Part shown: positions 25,309 to 34,605 of the stretch, piece after piece
Layout of the letters: every line of letters starts with the position of its first letter
How positions within the stretch are numbered: position 1 is the stretch's first letter
Assembly (NCBI RefSeq): GCF_014199205.1
Contig: NZ_JACIJD010000024.1
Coordinates: 1-58,273, forward strand
Length of the DNA stretch: 58,273 bases
Direction of reading: 5' to 3'
DNA from: Muricoccus pecuniae
GTDB taxonomy: Bacteria; Pseudomonadota; Alphaproteobacteria; Acetobacterales; Acetobacteraceae
Position numbers and translations under genes: made by a program
The notes under the pieces: generated by a model
Told to the model about the DNA's origin: nothing
Database searches by the model: none
Seen by the model: only the letters and a program-made list of their open reading frames with translations

Positions 25309-27035
25309 GCGGCGACTCCCGGGAGGTTCTTCGGCGGCTGCGGGCGGTTCGGCGGGATCGGGCGGGCGGCGAGGCGGGCCAGCACCTCGGCGCGCGGGCC
25401 GAACAGCTCCGCCGCGCCGTCACGCATCACCAGCACCTTGTCCACGCCGCGGATGAGGGAGGGGCGGTGGCTCACGAGCACCACCGTGGCCCCGATCGCC
25501 TTCAGTCCCGCGAGGCCCTCGAGGAGGCGTGCCTCGGCATCGCCGTCCAGGCTGCTGTCAGGCTCGTCGAGGACGACGAGGCGGGGGTCGCCGTAGAGGG
25601 CGCGGGCGAGCCCGACCATCTGGCGCTGGCCGCCGGAGAGGGTGCCGTCCGCCACCTCCGTCTCATAGCCCTGGGGGAAGCGGAGGATCGTCTCGTGGCA
25701 GCCCGCGAGGCCTGCGGCGCGGTGCACGCGCTCGGGCTCAGGATCGGCCTCCAGCCGGGCGATGTTGCGGAACACCGTGCCCTCGAACAGCTCCACGTCC
25801 TGGGGCAGGTAGCCGATATGGCGCCCGACATCCTCGCGCGGCCAGGTGGCGAGATCGGCCCCGTCGAGCCGCGCGCTCCCGCTGACCGGGGCGAGGGTGC
25901 CGACGAGCAGCCGGAGCAGCGTCGTCTTGCCGGAGCCGGAGGGACCGATGATCCCGAGGCTCTCGCCGGGCTCGAGGGCGAAGGTCACGCCCTTGATGAC
26001 AGGGGTGGGCATGCCCGGCGGGGCCCAGGTCAGCCGCTCGGCCGTCAGCCGGCCGGTCGGGGTGGGCAGGGGCTCGGCCTCGGGCCGCAGGCGGGGGAGG
26101 GCGAGGAAGGCGCGGAGGCGGCGATTGGCCTGGCGGACCTGCACGAGCCCCTTCCAGCCGCCGATGAGCTGCTCCACCGGGGCCAGCGCCCGGCCCATGA
26201 TGATCGAGCCCGCGATGGCCGCGCCCGAGGTCATCTGCTGGCGAAGGGTGAGATAGGCGCCGACGCCGAGGACGGCGATCTGCACGGCGAGGCGGATGAA
26301 CTTGGTGAGCCCAGAGAGCACGGCCGCGCGGTCCGCGGCCTTCTGCTGCAGCGGCGTGGCCTCGGCCAGCCCGTTGCGCCAGAGGCGGAGAAGGGCGGGC
26401 ACCATGCCCATCGCATCGGCGGCCTCGGCATTGCGCGCGATCGCCTCGGCCCGCTTGTGGGAGGCCATGGCGGCGACATTCGCCTCGCGGAGCGGCCCGG
26501 CGGTGGCGAGCTCGGTGGCCAGGGCGAGGCCGAACAGGATCACCGCGCCGCCGGCCGCGATGAGGAAGAGGATGGGGTTCAGGAGGTAGATGACGAAGAG
26601 GTAGACCGGCACCCAGGGCACGTCATAGAGGGTGAGCGCCCCCGGCCCGCCCAGCCAGGCCCGAAGCGTGCCGAGGTCCCGCAGCGCCTCCATCCGGTAG
26701 GGGCGGTTGCGAAGCGTGGCCTCCAGCGCCCGGGCGAAGCCCTCCGGCGCGACGCGGTTCTCCATCCACATCGCCGCGCGCTGCATCACCTGCGAGCGGA
26801 CCCCGTCCAGTAGCGCGAGAAGCCCGATGGCGGCAGTGGCGACGACGGTCAGCCAGAAGAGCGTGTCCAGGCTCCGCGTCGCGAGCACGCGGTCGAAGAC
26901 CTGCATCATGTAGAGCGAGACGGTGAGCTGGAGCAGGTTCACCACGAGGCTGAACAGGCCTACGGCCCCGAACTGCGCCCTGCACGCCGCCATCGCCCGT
27001 TGCAGGGCATCGTTCCGCGGTGCGGAAAAGGCCAT
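25305..27035 (-). CDS. type I secretion permease/ATPase (PrtD-like)
   Basis: This 576-residue half-transporter has six membrane helices in the first 310 residues and no N-terminal C39 peptidase domain, as in PrtD/HasD-type exporters. The nucleotide-binding domain shows Walker A GPSGSGKTTLLRLL near 360, signature LSGGQRQMVGLARAL, Walker B LVVLDEPDSSLDGD and H-loop VSHRP. Substrates of such exporters are usually unprocessed proteins with C-terminal signals, often RTX proteins, but none is encoded nearby. It is the first gene of a three-gene operon, preceded by an AT-rich dyad at 27086-27110. Confidence 0.9.
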   Translation of the reverse strand: MAFSAPRNDALQRAMAACRAQFGAVGLFSLVVNLLQLTVSLYMMQVFDRVLATRSLDTLFWLTVVATAAIGLLALLDGVRSQVMQRAAMWMENRVAPEGFARALEATLRNRPYRMEALRDLGTLRAWLGGPGALTLYDVPWVPVYLFVIYLLNPILFLIAAGGAVILFGLALATELATAGPLREANVAAMASHKRAEAIARNAEAADAMGMVPALLRLWRNGLAEATPLQQKAADRAAVLSGLTKFIRLAVQIAVLGVGAYLTLRQQMTSGAAIAGSIIMGRALAPVEQLIGGWKGLVQVRQANRRLRAFLALPRLRPEAEPLPTPTGRLTAERLTWAPPGMPTPVIKGVTFALEPGESLGIIGPSGSGKTTLLRLLVGTLAPVSGSARLDGADLATWPREDVGRHIGYLPQDVELFEGTVFRNIARLEADPEPERVHRAAGLAGCHETILRFPQGYETEVADGTLSGGQRQMVGLARALYGDPRLVVLDEPDSSLDGDAEARLLEGLAGLKAIGATVVLVSHRPSLIRGVDKVLVMRDGAAELFGPRAEVLARLAARPIPPNRPQPPKNLPGVAA

Positions 27036-27085
27036 CCTGTCAGTCCTTCAAACTGCGCCGACCCTTCCTTCCTGGGAGGGCCGAG

Positions 27086-27110
27086 GTGCTGAACAAATTT
27101 TTGTTAGCAC
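27086..27110. promoter_or_regulatory. AT-rich dyad upstream of the secretion operon
   Basis: GTGCT (27086-27090) pairs with AGCAC (27106-27110), and AACAAA (27092-27097) pairs with TTTGTT (27100-27105), with a single-base bulge at 27091 and a TT centre. It is unusually AT-rich for this genome and lies about 50 bp upstream of the ABC exporter start. No T-run follows the hairpin, so a protein-binding site is more likely than a terminator for the upstream GT2 gene. Confidence 0.45.
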
Positions 27111-27131
27111 ACTTGCGTGATCAGGGGAGCG

Positions 27132-28082
27132 TTATTTCGCGCTTCCCGGTTGTGCCGGCGGCCCGGGCGCCGGCAGGGAGAGGTATGCGATCCGCTTGGC
27201 CTCGATCCGCCCACGGGTGACGGTGTCCAGGATGAGGCCGCAGGTGAGAGAGAGGAAGGATAGCATCGCCAGGGCTGCGGAAGCTACGAAGGTGGGCAGG
27301 CGCGGAACCAGCCCCGTCTCGAGGTAGTTCTCGAAGACCGGGACGAAGAGGGCGGCGGAGAAGAGGGCGAAGAGCACCGCCAGCACCCCGAAGAAGAAGC
27401 GCGGCCGCTCCCGCTGCACGAGGGCGAGGATCATGCGCAGGATCCGGAAGCCGTCATGGTAGGTCCGCAGCTTGGAGGCGGAGCCGGCCGGGCGCTGGCT
27501 GTAGGCGGTGGGGAGCTCGCCCACGGGCATCCGCAGCTCCAGCGCGTGGACGGTGAACTCCGTCTCCGTCTCGAAGCCACGGGCCAGGGCGGGGAAGGAC
27601 TTCACGAAGCGCCGGGAGAAGCACCGGTAGCCCGAGAGCATGTCGGTGACCCCGCTGCCGAAGACCCGGCGGACCACGCCCGTCAGGAGAAGGTTGCCGA
27701 GGCGGTGCCCGGGCCGGTAGGCGCCCTCCAGCTCCGTCACCCTCACCCCGGTGACCATGTCCAGGCGGTCGTCGAGCAGGAGGCGCAGCATGGCCGGCGC
27801 GTCGGCGGGGTCGTAGGTGCCGTCCCCGTCCACGAGGAGATAGGCGTCCGCCTCGACATCCGCGAACATCCTGCGAACGACATTGCCCTTCCCCTGCTGC
27901 GGCTCCGACCGGACGATCGCGCCGGCGGCCGCGGCCACCTCCCGCGTCCTGTCGCCGGAGTTGTTGTCGTAGACATAGACAGATGCCCCGGGCAGGGCCG
28001 CCCGGAAGCCGGAGACGACCGAGCCGATGGCCACCTCCTCATTGTGGCAGGGCACGAGGACGGCGATCCTGAGGGGGATCAT
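27132..28082 (-). CDS. GT2 family glycosyltransferase (polyprenyl-phosphate sugar transferase type)
   Basis: This 316-residue GT-A enzyme resembles dolichol-phosphate mannosyltransferase and ArnC-like proteins. It shows IAVLVPCHNEE at the N-terminus, the DGDGTYD nucleotide-sugar motif near 88-94, and an SGYRCFSRRF motif. Two C-terminal membrane helices (about 225-300) follow. It likely charges undecaprenyl phosphate with a sugar at the inner membrane. Its ATG overlaps the gtrA-like stop (ATGA), so the pair is coupled. This supports a flippase plus transferase module for glycosylating a surface polymer, although no third (Gtr) transferase is present. Confidence 0.85.
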   Translation of the reverse strand: MIPLRIAVLVPCHNEEVAIGSVVSGFRAALPGASVYVYDNNSGDRTREVAAAAGAIVRSEPQQGKGNVVRRMFADVEADAYLLVDGDGTYDPADAPAMLRLLLDDRLDMVTGVRVTELEGAYRPGHRLGNLLLTGVVRRVFGSGVTDMLSGYRCFSRRFVKSFPALARGFETETEFTVHALELRMPVGELPTAYSQRPAGSASKLRTYHDGFRILRMILALVQRERPRFFFGVLAVLFALFSAALFVPVFENYLETGLVPRLPTFVASAALAMLSFLSLTCGLILDTVTRGRIEAKRIAYLSLPAPGPPAQPGSAK

Positions 28083-28525
28083 CGGCGGAAGACGTAGCGG
28101 CGCGACAGGAAGAAGTTGCTGCCCATCCCGGCAAGGGCCCCCACGGCGACCGCCAGCACGGGATAGGCGGCGGCGAGGGGCAGGTGGGTCACGAGGACAG
28201 CGTAGGTGCCGTAGTTCGCGGCGAAGCCCAGCAGGTTGACCAGGAGGAAGAGGAGCCACTGGCGCCCCGTCGCGGCGCCGGTAGCGGTCCGTTGGGCGGA
28301 ACGGAAAGTCCAGGCGCGGTTGAGCGCGAAGGTGGTCGTCGCGGCCGCGACGTAGGAGATGAGCCGCCCGCCATAGAGCCCCGCTCCCATCCCGAGGACG
28401 AGGAGGAGCACGAGCGAATCCACCACGAATCCCGCGGTGCCGACCGCCCCGAAGCGGACGAACTCGGCAGCCAGCGCGCGGCGCGACGGCGGCAGGAGCC
28501 GGTCCAGGATGGCGGCGTTGAGCAT
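28079..28525 (-). CDS. GtrA family membrane protein
   Basis: This 148-residue protein has four predicted membrane helices and the GtrA pattern: FVRFGAVGTAGFVVDSLVLLL near the start, then FALNRAWTFR and a basic C-terminal MGSNFFLSRRYVFRR. GtrA proteins are proposed to flip undecaprenyl-phosphate-linked sugars. It is the first gene of a two-gene unit with the GT2 transferase and is divergent from the first binding protein gene, with 125 bp between. Confidence 0.88.
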   Translation of the reverse strand: MLNAAILDRLLPPSRRALAAEFVRFGAVGTAGFVVDSLVLLLVLGMGAGLYGGRLISYVAAATTTFALNRAWTFRSAQRTATGAATGRQWLLFLLVNLLGFAANYGTYAVLVTHLPLAAAYPVLAVAVGALAGMGSNFFLSRRYVFRR

Positions 28526-28650
28526 CGGCGGCCGTCTAGCGGCAAAGCGCGGCCGCGGAAAGGGTTGGAGGGCAGGGGCCGGGGCTTGCGCCGGGCCGCG
28601 GGCTGCGCTTGCCTCTGCTCAACCCCTCCCCGGAAGGAACGAGAGAGCGC

Positions 28651-30264
28651 ATGCCCACGGATCGTCGTCGCTTCCTGGCCGGCGGCACCGGCCTGGCCCT
28701 GGCCGGCACCGGAACCCTCGGTCTCTCCCGCCCCGCCCTGGCCCAGCCCGCGGGCGCGCGCGTGCTGAAGTTCATCCCGCAATCGGACGTTGCGGTGACG
28801 GACCCCATCATCACCACAGCCTATGTCACGCGCCACCACGGCTACGCGATCTGGGACACGCTCTACGGCTTCGACGAGGACTTCAACCCGCAGCCCCAGA
28901 TGGCCGAGGGGCACCGGGTGGAGGAGGACGGCAAGCGCGTCACGATCACGCTGCGCCAGGGGCTGAAGTGGCACGACGGCGGGGCGGTGACGGCGAAGGA
29001 CTGCGTCGCCTCCATCCGCCGCTGGGCCGCGCGCGACGCGCTGGGGCAGGTGCTGATGGCGCGCACGGACGCGCTGGAGGCGCCGGACGACCGCACGATC
29101 GTCTTCCGCCTGAAGCAGTCCTTCCCGATGCTCTTCTCGGCGCTGGGCAAGCCGAGCACGCCCGTCTGCTTCATGATGCCCGAGCGGGTCGCGCAGACCG
29201 ACCCGTCGCAGCCGATCAAGGAGCTGATCGGCAGCGGCCCCTTCCGCTGGAAGGCCGACGAGCGCGTCCCTGGCTCGCGCGTGGTCTATGAGCGCTTCGC
29301 CGACTACGTGCCGCGCGCGGACGGCACGGTGAGCTGGACGGCCGGCCCCAAGCGCGTGAACCTCGATCGCGTGGAGTGGCACGTCATCCCCGACGCCTCC
29401 ACCGCCGCCAACGCCCTGGCGAATGGCGAGATGGACTGGTGGGAGCAGCCGACCGCCGACCTTCAGCCGACGCTCCGGCGCAACCGCAACGTGGTGATGG
29501 AGATCCCCGACCCGACGGGGCTCTGCGCCATCGCGCGCTTCAACCACCTGCACCCGCCCTTCAACAACCCGGCGATCCGGCGTGCCCTGCTCGGCGCGGT
29601 CGTGCAGGGCGACTATATGAGCGCGGTGATCGGTACGGACCGCTCGCTCTGGAAGGATGGCAACGGCTACTTCCCGCCGGGCACGGCGCTGGCGAACGAC
29701 GCCGGGATGGAGGCGCTGACGAGCCCGCGCGACATGGAGAAGGTCAAGCGCGACCTCGCCGCCGCCGGCTACAAGGGCGAGAAGGTCGTCCTCATCGCCG
29801 CCTCCGACTTCCCCTCCCTCAATGCGCTGGCGCAGGTCGGCAACGACATGCTCACCAAGGCGGGCATGAACGTAGAGTTCGTCTCCACCGACTGGGGCAG
29901 CGTCGTGCAGCGCCGCGCCAGCCGCGAGCCTGTGGAGAAGGGCGGCTGGAGCATGTTCTTCACCTTCTGGGCCGGGCTGGACATGATCAATCCCGGCGTC
30001 AGCCAGAGCCTGCGCGGGAACGGGCAGAGCGCTTGGTTCGGCTGGCCCACCATGCCCCGCATGGAGGAGCTGCGGACCGCCTGGTTCGACGCGCCCGACC
30101 TCGACGGCCAGAAAAAGGTCGCGCAGGAAATCCAGCAGCTCGCCTTCCAGGAGGTGCCCTACCTGCCCCTCGGCCAGTACTTCCAGGCCACCGCCTACCG
30201 CCGTGGCCTGACGGGCGTGCCCAAGGGCTTCCCGATGTTCTGGAGCGTGCAGAAGTCCGCCTGA
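28651..30264 (+). CDS. ABC transporter substrate-binding protein, family 5 (first of three)
   Basis: This 537-residue periplasmic peptide-type binding protein (SBP_bac_5) has a Tat signal (DRRRFLAGG, then a hydrophobic stretch, ALAQP cleavage). The mature protein begins GARVLKF. Family motifs include WDTLYGFDEDFNPQPQMAEGH, ITLRQGLKWHDGGAVTAKD and FRLKQSFP. The later GSGPFRWKADE and FNHLHPPFNNPAIRRAL are also typical. The start at 28651 is chosen because the Tat motif follows it; an upstream in-frame start at 28609 is not supported. It is the first of three paralogous binding genes in a row leading to a permease operon. Confidence 0.9.
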   Translation: MPTDRRRFLAGGTGLALAGTGTLGLSRPALAQPAGARVLKFIPQSDVAVTDPIITTAYVTRHHGYAIWDTLYGFDEDFNPQPQMAEGHRVEEDGKRVTITLRQGLKWHDGGAVTAKDCVASIRRWAARDALGQVLMARTDALEAPDDRTIVFRLKQSFPMLFSALGKPSTPVCFMMPERVAQTDPSQPIKELIGSGPFRWKADERVPGSRVVYERFADYVPRADGTVSWTAGPKRVNLDRVEWHVIPDASTAANALANGEMDWWEQPTADLQPTLRRNRNVVMEIPDPTGLCAIARFNHLHPPFNNPAIRRALLGAVVQGDYMSAVIGTDRSLWKDGNGYFPPGTALANDAGMEALTSPRDMEKVKRDLAAAGYKGEKVVLIAASDFPSLNALAQVGNDMLTKAGMNVEFVSTDWGSVVQRRASREPVEKGGWSMFFTFWAGLDMINPGVSQSLRGNGQSAWFGWPTMPRMEELRTAWFDAPDLDGQKKVAQEIQQLAFQEVPYLPLGQYFQATAYRRGLTGVPKGFPMFWSVQKSA

Positions 30265-30328
30265 GGCGGGCTTGCCCCGGCGCCCTACCTCCTGCTCCCA
30301 TGCCGGCGACGACAGGGGAGAGGGATGG

Positions 30329-31924
30329 ATGACCGGACGACGCAGGGTTCTCGGAGCCGCGGGCGCGGCCGCGCTCGCGCCCTTCGCGGGCGCCCGCCCC
30401 GCGCTCGCGCAGCCCGCGGGGGCGCGCGTGCTGAAGATGGTGCCGCAGGCGAACCTCACGAGCCTGGACCCCATCTGGACCACGGCGAACATCACCCGCA
30501 ACCACGGCTACATGGTCTATGACAACCTCTACGGCATGGATGCGGGCTTCCGCCCGCAGCCCCAGCTCGCCGAGGGGCATGTCGTCGAGGAGGACGGCAA
30601 GCGGGTCGTCATCACCCTGCGCCAGGGACCGAAGTTCCATGACGGCGAGCCCGTGCGCGCGGCGGACGCGGTCCAGAGCCTTCGCCGTTGGATGCGCCGC
30701 TCGCCCTCCGGCCAGAAGCTGGCCGAGTTCGTGGACGAGGTGTCCGCCCTCGACGACCGGCGGCTCCAGTTCCGCCTGAAGCGGTCCTTTCCCTTCCTCT
30801 TCTCCGCCCTCGCCCAGGTGAGCAACAGCCCGGCCTTCATCATGCCGGAGCGGATCGCGCAGACGGATGCCTTCCAGCAGATTCGCGAGACCGTCGGCAG
30901 CGGTCCCTTCCGCTTCAAGAGGGACGAGTTCAACTCCGGCAGCCTCGTCGTCTACGAGCGCAACCCGGAATACAGCCCGACGCCGGTCGGGGCGCCGAGC
31001 CTCACCGCCGGCCCGAAGATCGTGCATTTCGACCGGGTCGAGTGGCAGATCATCACCGACGCCTCCACCTCCGCCGCGGCGCTCCAGGCCGGCGAGATCG
31101 ACTGGTACGAGCAGCCGCCGCCCGAGATTCAGGCACTTCTCCGCCGCAGCCGCGCGCTGTCCATCGAGCCGGTGGACCCGTTGCCGCTGGTCGGCATCCT
31201 GCGCCCGAACCACCTGCACCCGCCCTTCAACGACCGGCGGATGCGCCAGGCCCTGCTGCCCGCCATCGACCAGGCGGATTTCATGACCGCGATCGTGGGC
31301 ACGGATCCCGGCCTCTGGGAATCCTGCGGCGTCTTCACGCCGGGCACGCCGCTGGCCAGCGATGCCGGGCTGGAGCCGCTGCGCGGCCCCCGCAGCATCG
31401 ACCGGGCGAAGGCCCTGATGCGGGAGGCCGGCTACACGAACCAGCCCATGCGGCTGGTCGGGCCGACCGACATCCTCGCGCCCTCCGCCATGACGCAGGT
31501 GGGGGCGGACCTCGTCCGCCGGCTCGGCTTCAACGCCGACATCGTGCTGACGGACTGGGGCACGACGGTCCAGCGCCGCACGAGCCGGGAGCCCATCGAG
31601 CGCGGGGGATGGAGCATGATCTTCACCTCCTTTGCCTCCTTCGACTTCATCGATCCCTCCGCGCATTTCCCCCTGCGCGGCAACGGCACGAATGCCTGGC
31701 CGGGCTGGCCGGACATCCCCGAGCTCGAGACCCTGCGGGACGAGTGGTTCCTCGCCCCCACGCCCGAGGAGGGCAAGCGCATCGCCGAGAGGATGCAGCG
31801 CGTGGCGATGGAGGAGGTCCCCTACATCCCCGTCGGCGCCTACAAGTCCCTCACCGCCATCCGGCGCGACCTGCGCGACCGCGTGCCCGGCTTCGCGATC
31901 TTCTGGAACCTGCGGCGGGGCTGA
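30329..31924 (+). CDS. ABC transporter substrate-binding protein, family 5 (second of three)
   Basis: This 531-residue paralogue of the preceding gene has a twin-arginine N-terminus (TGRRRVLGAAGAAA) and the same mature start GARVLKM. It retains matching segments YDNLYGMDAGFRPQPQLAEGH, FHDGEPVRAADAV and GSGPFRFKRDE. The ATG at 30329 follows AGGGATGG; an in-frame upstream start at 30272 adds 19 residues without family similarity. The 64 bp between this and the first gene hold no clear terminator, so the set is likely one transcript. Confidence 0.9.
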   Translation: MTGRRRVLGAAGAAALAPFAGARPALAQPAGARVLKMVPQANLTSLDPIWTTANITRNHGYMVYDNLYGMDAGFRPQPQLAEGHVVEEDGKRVVITLRQGPKFHDGEPVRAADAVQSLRRWMRRSPSGQKLAEFVDEVSALDDRRLQFRLKRSFPFLFSALAQVSNSPAFIMPERIAQTDAFQQIRETVGSGPFRFKRDEFNSGSLVVYERNPEYSPTPVGAPSLTAGPKIVHFDRVEWQIITDASTSAAALQAGEIDWYEQPPPEIQALLRRSRALSIEPVDPLPLVGILRPNHLHPPFNDRRMRQALLPAIDQADFMTAIVGTDPGLWESCGVFTPGTPLASDAGLEPLRGPRSIDRAKALMREAGYTNQPMRLVGPTDILAPSAMTQVGADLVRRLGFNADIVLTDWGTTVQRRTSREPIERGGWSMIFTSFASFDFIDPSAHFPLRGNGTNAWPGWPDIPELETLRDEWFLAPTPEEGKRIAERMQRVAMEEVPYIPVGAYKSLTAIRRDLRDRVPGFAIFWNLRRG

Positions 31925-32063
31925 CGGGCGGGGCAGCGCGCCCGATGGCACGCCCCGTGCAAGACCGCCGCGCATGGAGTGGCGCCGCGCCGGCTTTTCC
32001 GGCAGGCTCGCCGCAGAGGGATCAGGGGCAAGGCGAATGCCGCCCCGCTTGGGAGCTTGAGAG

Positions 32064-33653
32064 ATGGACCGCCGTTCCTTCCTGATGGCCGGTACCGGCC
32101 TGGCCGCCGCCGGGCTTTCGGCCCCGGCCCTGTCGCAGGGAGCGGCGGCCCGGACGCTGCGCTTCGTGCCCCAGGCCAATCTCGCGAACTTCGACCCGGT
32201 CTGGGGCACGCAGTACGTCGTCCGCAACGCGGCCGCGATGGTGTGGGACACGCTCTACGGCGTGGACGCGCAGCTCGTGCCGCAGCGGCAGATGGTCGAG
32301 AGCGAGGAGGTCTCCTCGGACGGCCTGACCTGGACCTTCCGCCTCCGCCCGGGGCTGAAGTTCCATGACGGCGAGCCCGTGCTCGCGAAGGACGCCGTCG
32401 CGAGCCTCAACCGCTGGGCCGTGCGCGACCCCATGGGGCAGATGATCCGCGCCATCCAGAACGAGCTGGTGGCGGTGGACGACCGGACCTTCCGCTGGTC
32501 CCTGAAGCAGCCCTATCCGAAGATGCTGCTCGCCCTGGCGAAGAACAACGCGCCCTGCAGCTTCGTCATGCCCGAGCGGATCGCGCGCACCGATCCCTTC
32601 CAGCAGATCACCGAATATGTCGGCTCCGGCCCGTTCCGCTTTGCGCGCGGCGAGTGGGTGCCGGGCGCCAAGGCGGTGTTCGAGAAGTTCGCGGACTACC
32701 AGCCGCGCAGCGAGCCCGCCTCCTGGCTCGCCGGCGGCAAGCGCGTGATGGTGGACCGGGTGGAGTGGATGGTGATGCCCGACGCCGCCACCGCCGCCGC
32801 CGCGCTGCAGAACGGCGAGGTCGACTGGTGGGAGAACCCGATCAGCGACCTGATCCCCCAGCTCCGCCGCAGCCGCAACATCCAGTTCGACGTCGCCGAC
32901 CCGCTGGGCAATATCGGCGCGTTCCGCATGAACCACCTGCACCCTCCCTTCAACGACGTTCGCGCCCGCAAGGCCGTGCTGATGGCGATCAGCCAGGAGG
33001 ACGTGCTGCGCGCGCTCGTCGGCGATGACGAGAGCATGTGGAAGCGCCTGCCGAGCTACTTCACCCCCGGCACGCCGATCTACTCCGAAGAGGGCGGAGA
33101 CCTGCTCAAGGGCCCCCGCAATCTCGACGCCGCCCGCCGCCTGCTGATGGAGAGCGGCTACAAGGGCGAGCCCGTCGTGATGCTCGTGGCGCAGGACCAG
33201 CCCATCACCAAGGCGCAGGGCGACGTGACGGCCGAGGCCCTGAAGAAGATCGGCATGAACGTGGACTACGTGGCCACCGACTGGGGCACGGTGGGCAGCC
33301 GCCGCGCGGTGAAGACGCCGCCGGGCCAGGGCGGGTGGAACATCTTCTTCTCCTGGCACGCGGGCGCGGACTGCATCAACCCCGCCGCCTACACCGCCAT
33401 CCGTGCCAATGGCGACGGCGCCTGGTTCGGCTGGCCCAACAGCCCGGAGGTCGAGGCCAAGCGCGACGCCTGGTTCGCCGCGACCACGCCGGAGGCCGAG
33501 AAGGCCGCCATGGCCGGGCTGAACAAGGCCGCCATGGATCACGTGATCTACGCGCCGACCGGCTTCTTCACCTTCTACACCGCCTGGCGCCGCAACGTGT
33601 CGGGCATCGTCAAGGGGCCGCTTCCCTTCTTCTGGGGCGTGTCCAAGAGCTGA
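32064..33653 (+). CDS. ABC transporter substrate-binding protein, family 5 (third of three)
   Basis: This 529-residue third paralogue has a short Tat-like signal (DRRSFLMAG) and matching family segments: LRFVPQANLANFDPVWGT, WDTLYGVDAQLVPQRQM, FHDGEPVLAKDAV and GSGPFRFARGE. It is the most divergent of the three at the signal. It lies 10 bp upstream of the permease gene, so it is the binding protein most tightly linked to the transporter. The 139 bp between the second and third genes contain no ORF or hairpin I would call. Confidence 0.9.
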   Translation: MDRRSFLMAGTGLAAAGLSAPALSQGAAARTLRFVPQANLANFDPVWGTQYVVRNAAAMVWDTLYGVDAQLVPQRQMVESEEVSSDGLTWTFRLRPGLKFHDGEPVLAKDAVASLNRWAVRDPMGQMIRAIQNELVAVDDRTFRWSLKQPYPKMLLALAKNNAPCSFVMPERIARTDPFQQITEYVGSGPFRFARGEWVPGAKAVFEKFADYQPRSEPASWLAGGKRVMVDRVEWMVMPDAATAAAALQNGEVDWWENPISDLIPQLRRSRNIQFDVADPLGNIGAFRMNHLHPPFNDVRARKAVLMAISQEDVLRALVGDDESMWKRLPSYFTPGTPIYSEEGGDLLKGPRNLDAARRLLMESGYKGEPVVMLVAQDQPITKAQGDVTAEALKKIGMNVDYVATDWGTVGSRRAVKTPPGQGGWNIFFSWHAGADCINPAAYTAIRANGDGAWFGWPNSPEVEAKRDAWFAATTPEAEKAAMAGLNKAAMDHVIYAPTGFFTFYTAWRRNVSGIVKGPLPFFWGVSKS

Positions 33654-33663
33654 GGAGGGCGGG

Positions 33664-34605
33664 ATGTTCGCCTACGCGCTCCGCCGCATCGTGGCCACCA
33701 TCCCCGTCATGGCGGTGGTGGCGCTCTTCGTGTTCAGTCTCCTCTACATCTCGCCCGGCGATCCGGCGGCGGTGATCGCGGGCGACCAGGCGACGCCGGC
33801 CGATGTCGAGCGCATCCGGGCCAGCCTCGGCCTCGACCGGCCCTATCTCGTGCGCTTCGGCGACTGGGTCTGGCAGATCGTGCACGGGGACCTCGGCACC
33901 TCGATCTTCACCAACCTGCCGGTCAGCACCATGATCGCGCAGCGGATCGAGCCGACGCTCTCGCTCATGGTGATCACCCTCATCCTCGCGGTCTGCATCG
34001 CGGTGCCGATGGGCGTGGTGGCCGCCTGGAAGCAGGGCACCTGGATCGACCGCGCCGTGATGGCCTTCGCGGTGCTCGGCTTCTCCGTGCCGGTCTTCGT
34101 AGTGGGCTACCTGCTCGCCTATGTCTTCGCGCTGGAGCTGGATTGGCTGCCGGTGCAGGGCTACACGCCCTTCGCGCGTGGAATCGGGCCCTGGTTCCAG
34201 AACCTCATCCTTCCCGCGGTCGCGCTCGGCGGGGTCTACATTGCGCTCATCGCCCGCATCACCCGGGCGACGATGCTCGAGGTGCTGCAGCAGGACTACA
34301 TCCGCACGGCCCGCGCCAAGGGCGTGGGCCAGCGCGGCATCCTGTTCCTGCACGCGCTGAAGAACGCGGCCGTTCCCATCGTCACCGTCATCGGCATCGG
34401 CGTGGCGCTGCTGATCGGCGGCGCGGTGGTGACGGAGAGCGTCTTCGCCATCCCCGGCCTCGGCCGGCTGACGGTGGATGCCATCCTCCGGCGCGACTAC
34501 CCCGTGATCCAGGGCGTGATCCTGCTCTTCTCCTTCACCTACGTCCTGGTGAACCTGGTCATCGACCTCCTCTACACCCTGTTCGATCCGAGGATCCGCT
34601 ATTGA
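33664..34605 (+). CDS. peptide-type ABC transporter permease (DppB-like)
   Basis: This 313-residue DppB/OppB-type permease has six predicted helices, the LGLDRPYLVRFGDW segment after the first helix, and the EAA loop DYIRTARAKGVGQRGI. Its last helices include IPGLGRLTVDAILRRDYP. Its stop (TTGA) overlaps the TTG start of the next permease. Confidence 0.92.
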   Translation: MFAYALRRIVATIPVMAVVALFVFSLLYISPGDPAAVIAGDQATPADVERIRASLGLDRPYLVRFGDWVWQIVHGDLGTSIFTNLPVSTMIAQRIEPTLSLMVITLILAVCIAVPMGVVAAWKQGTWIDRAVMAFAVLGFSVPVFVVGYLLAYVFALELDWLPVQGYTPFARGIGPWFQNLILPAVALGGVYIALIARITRATMLEVLQQDYIRTARAKGVGQRGILFLHALKNAAVPIVTVIGIGVALLIGGAVVTESVFAIPGLGRLTVDAILRRDYPVIQGVILLFSFTYVLVNLVIDLLYTLFDPRIRY

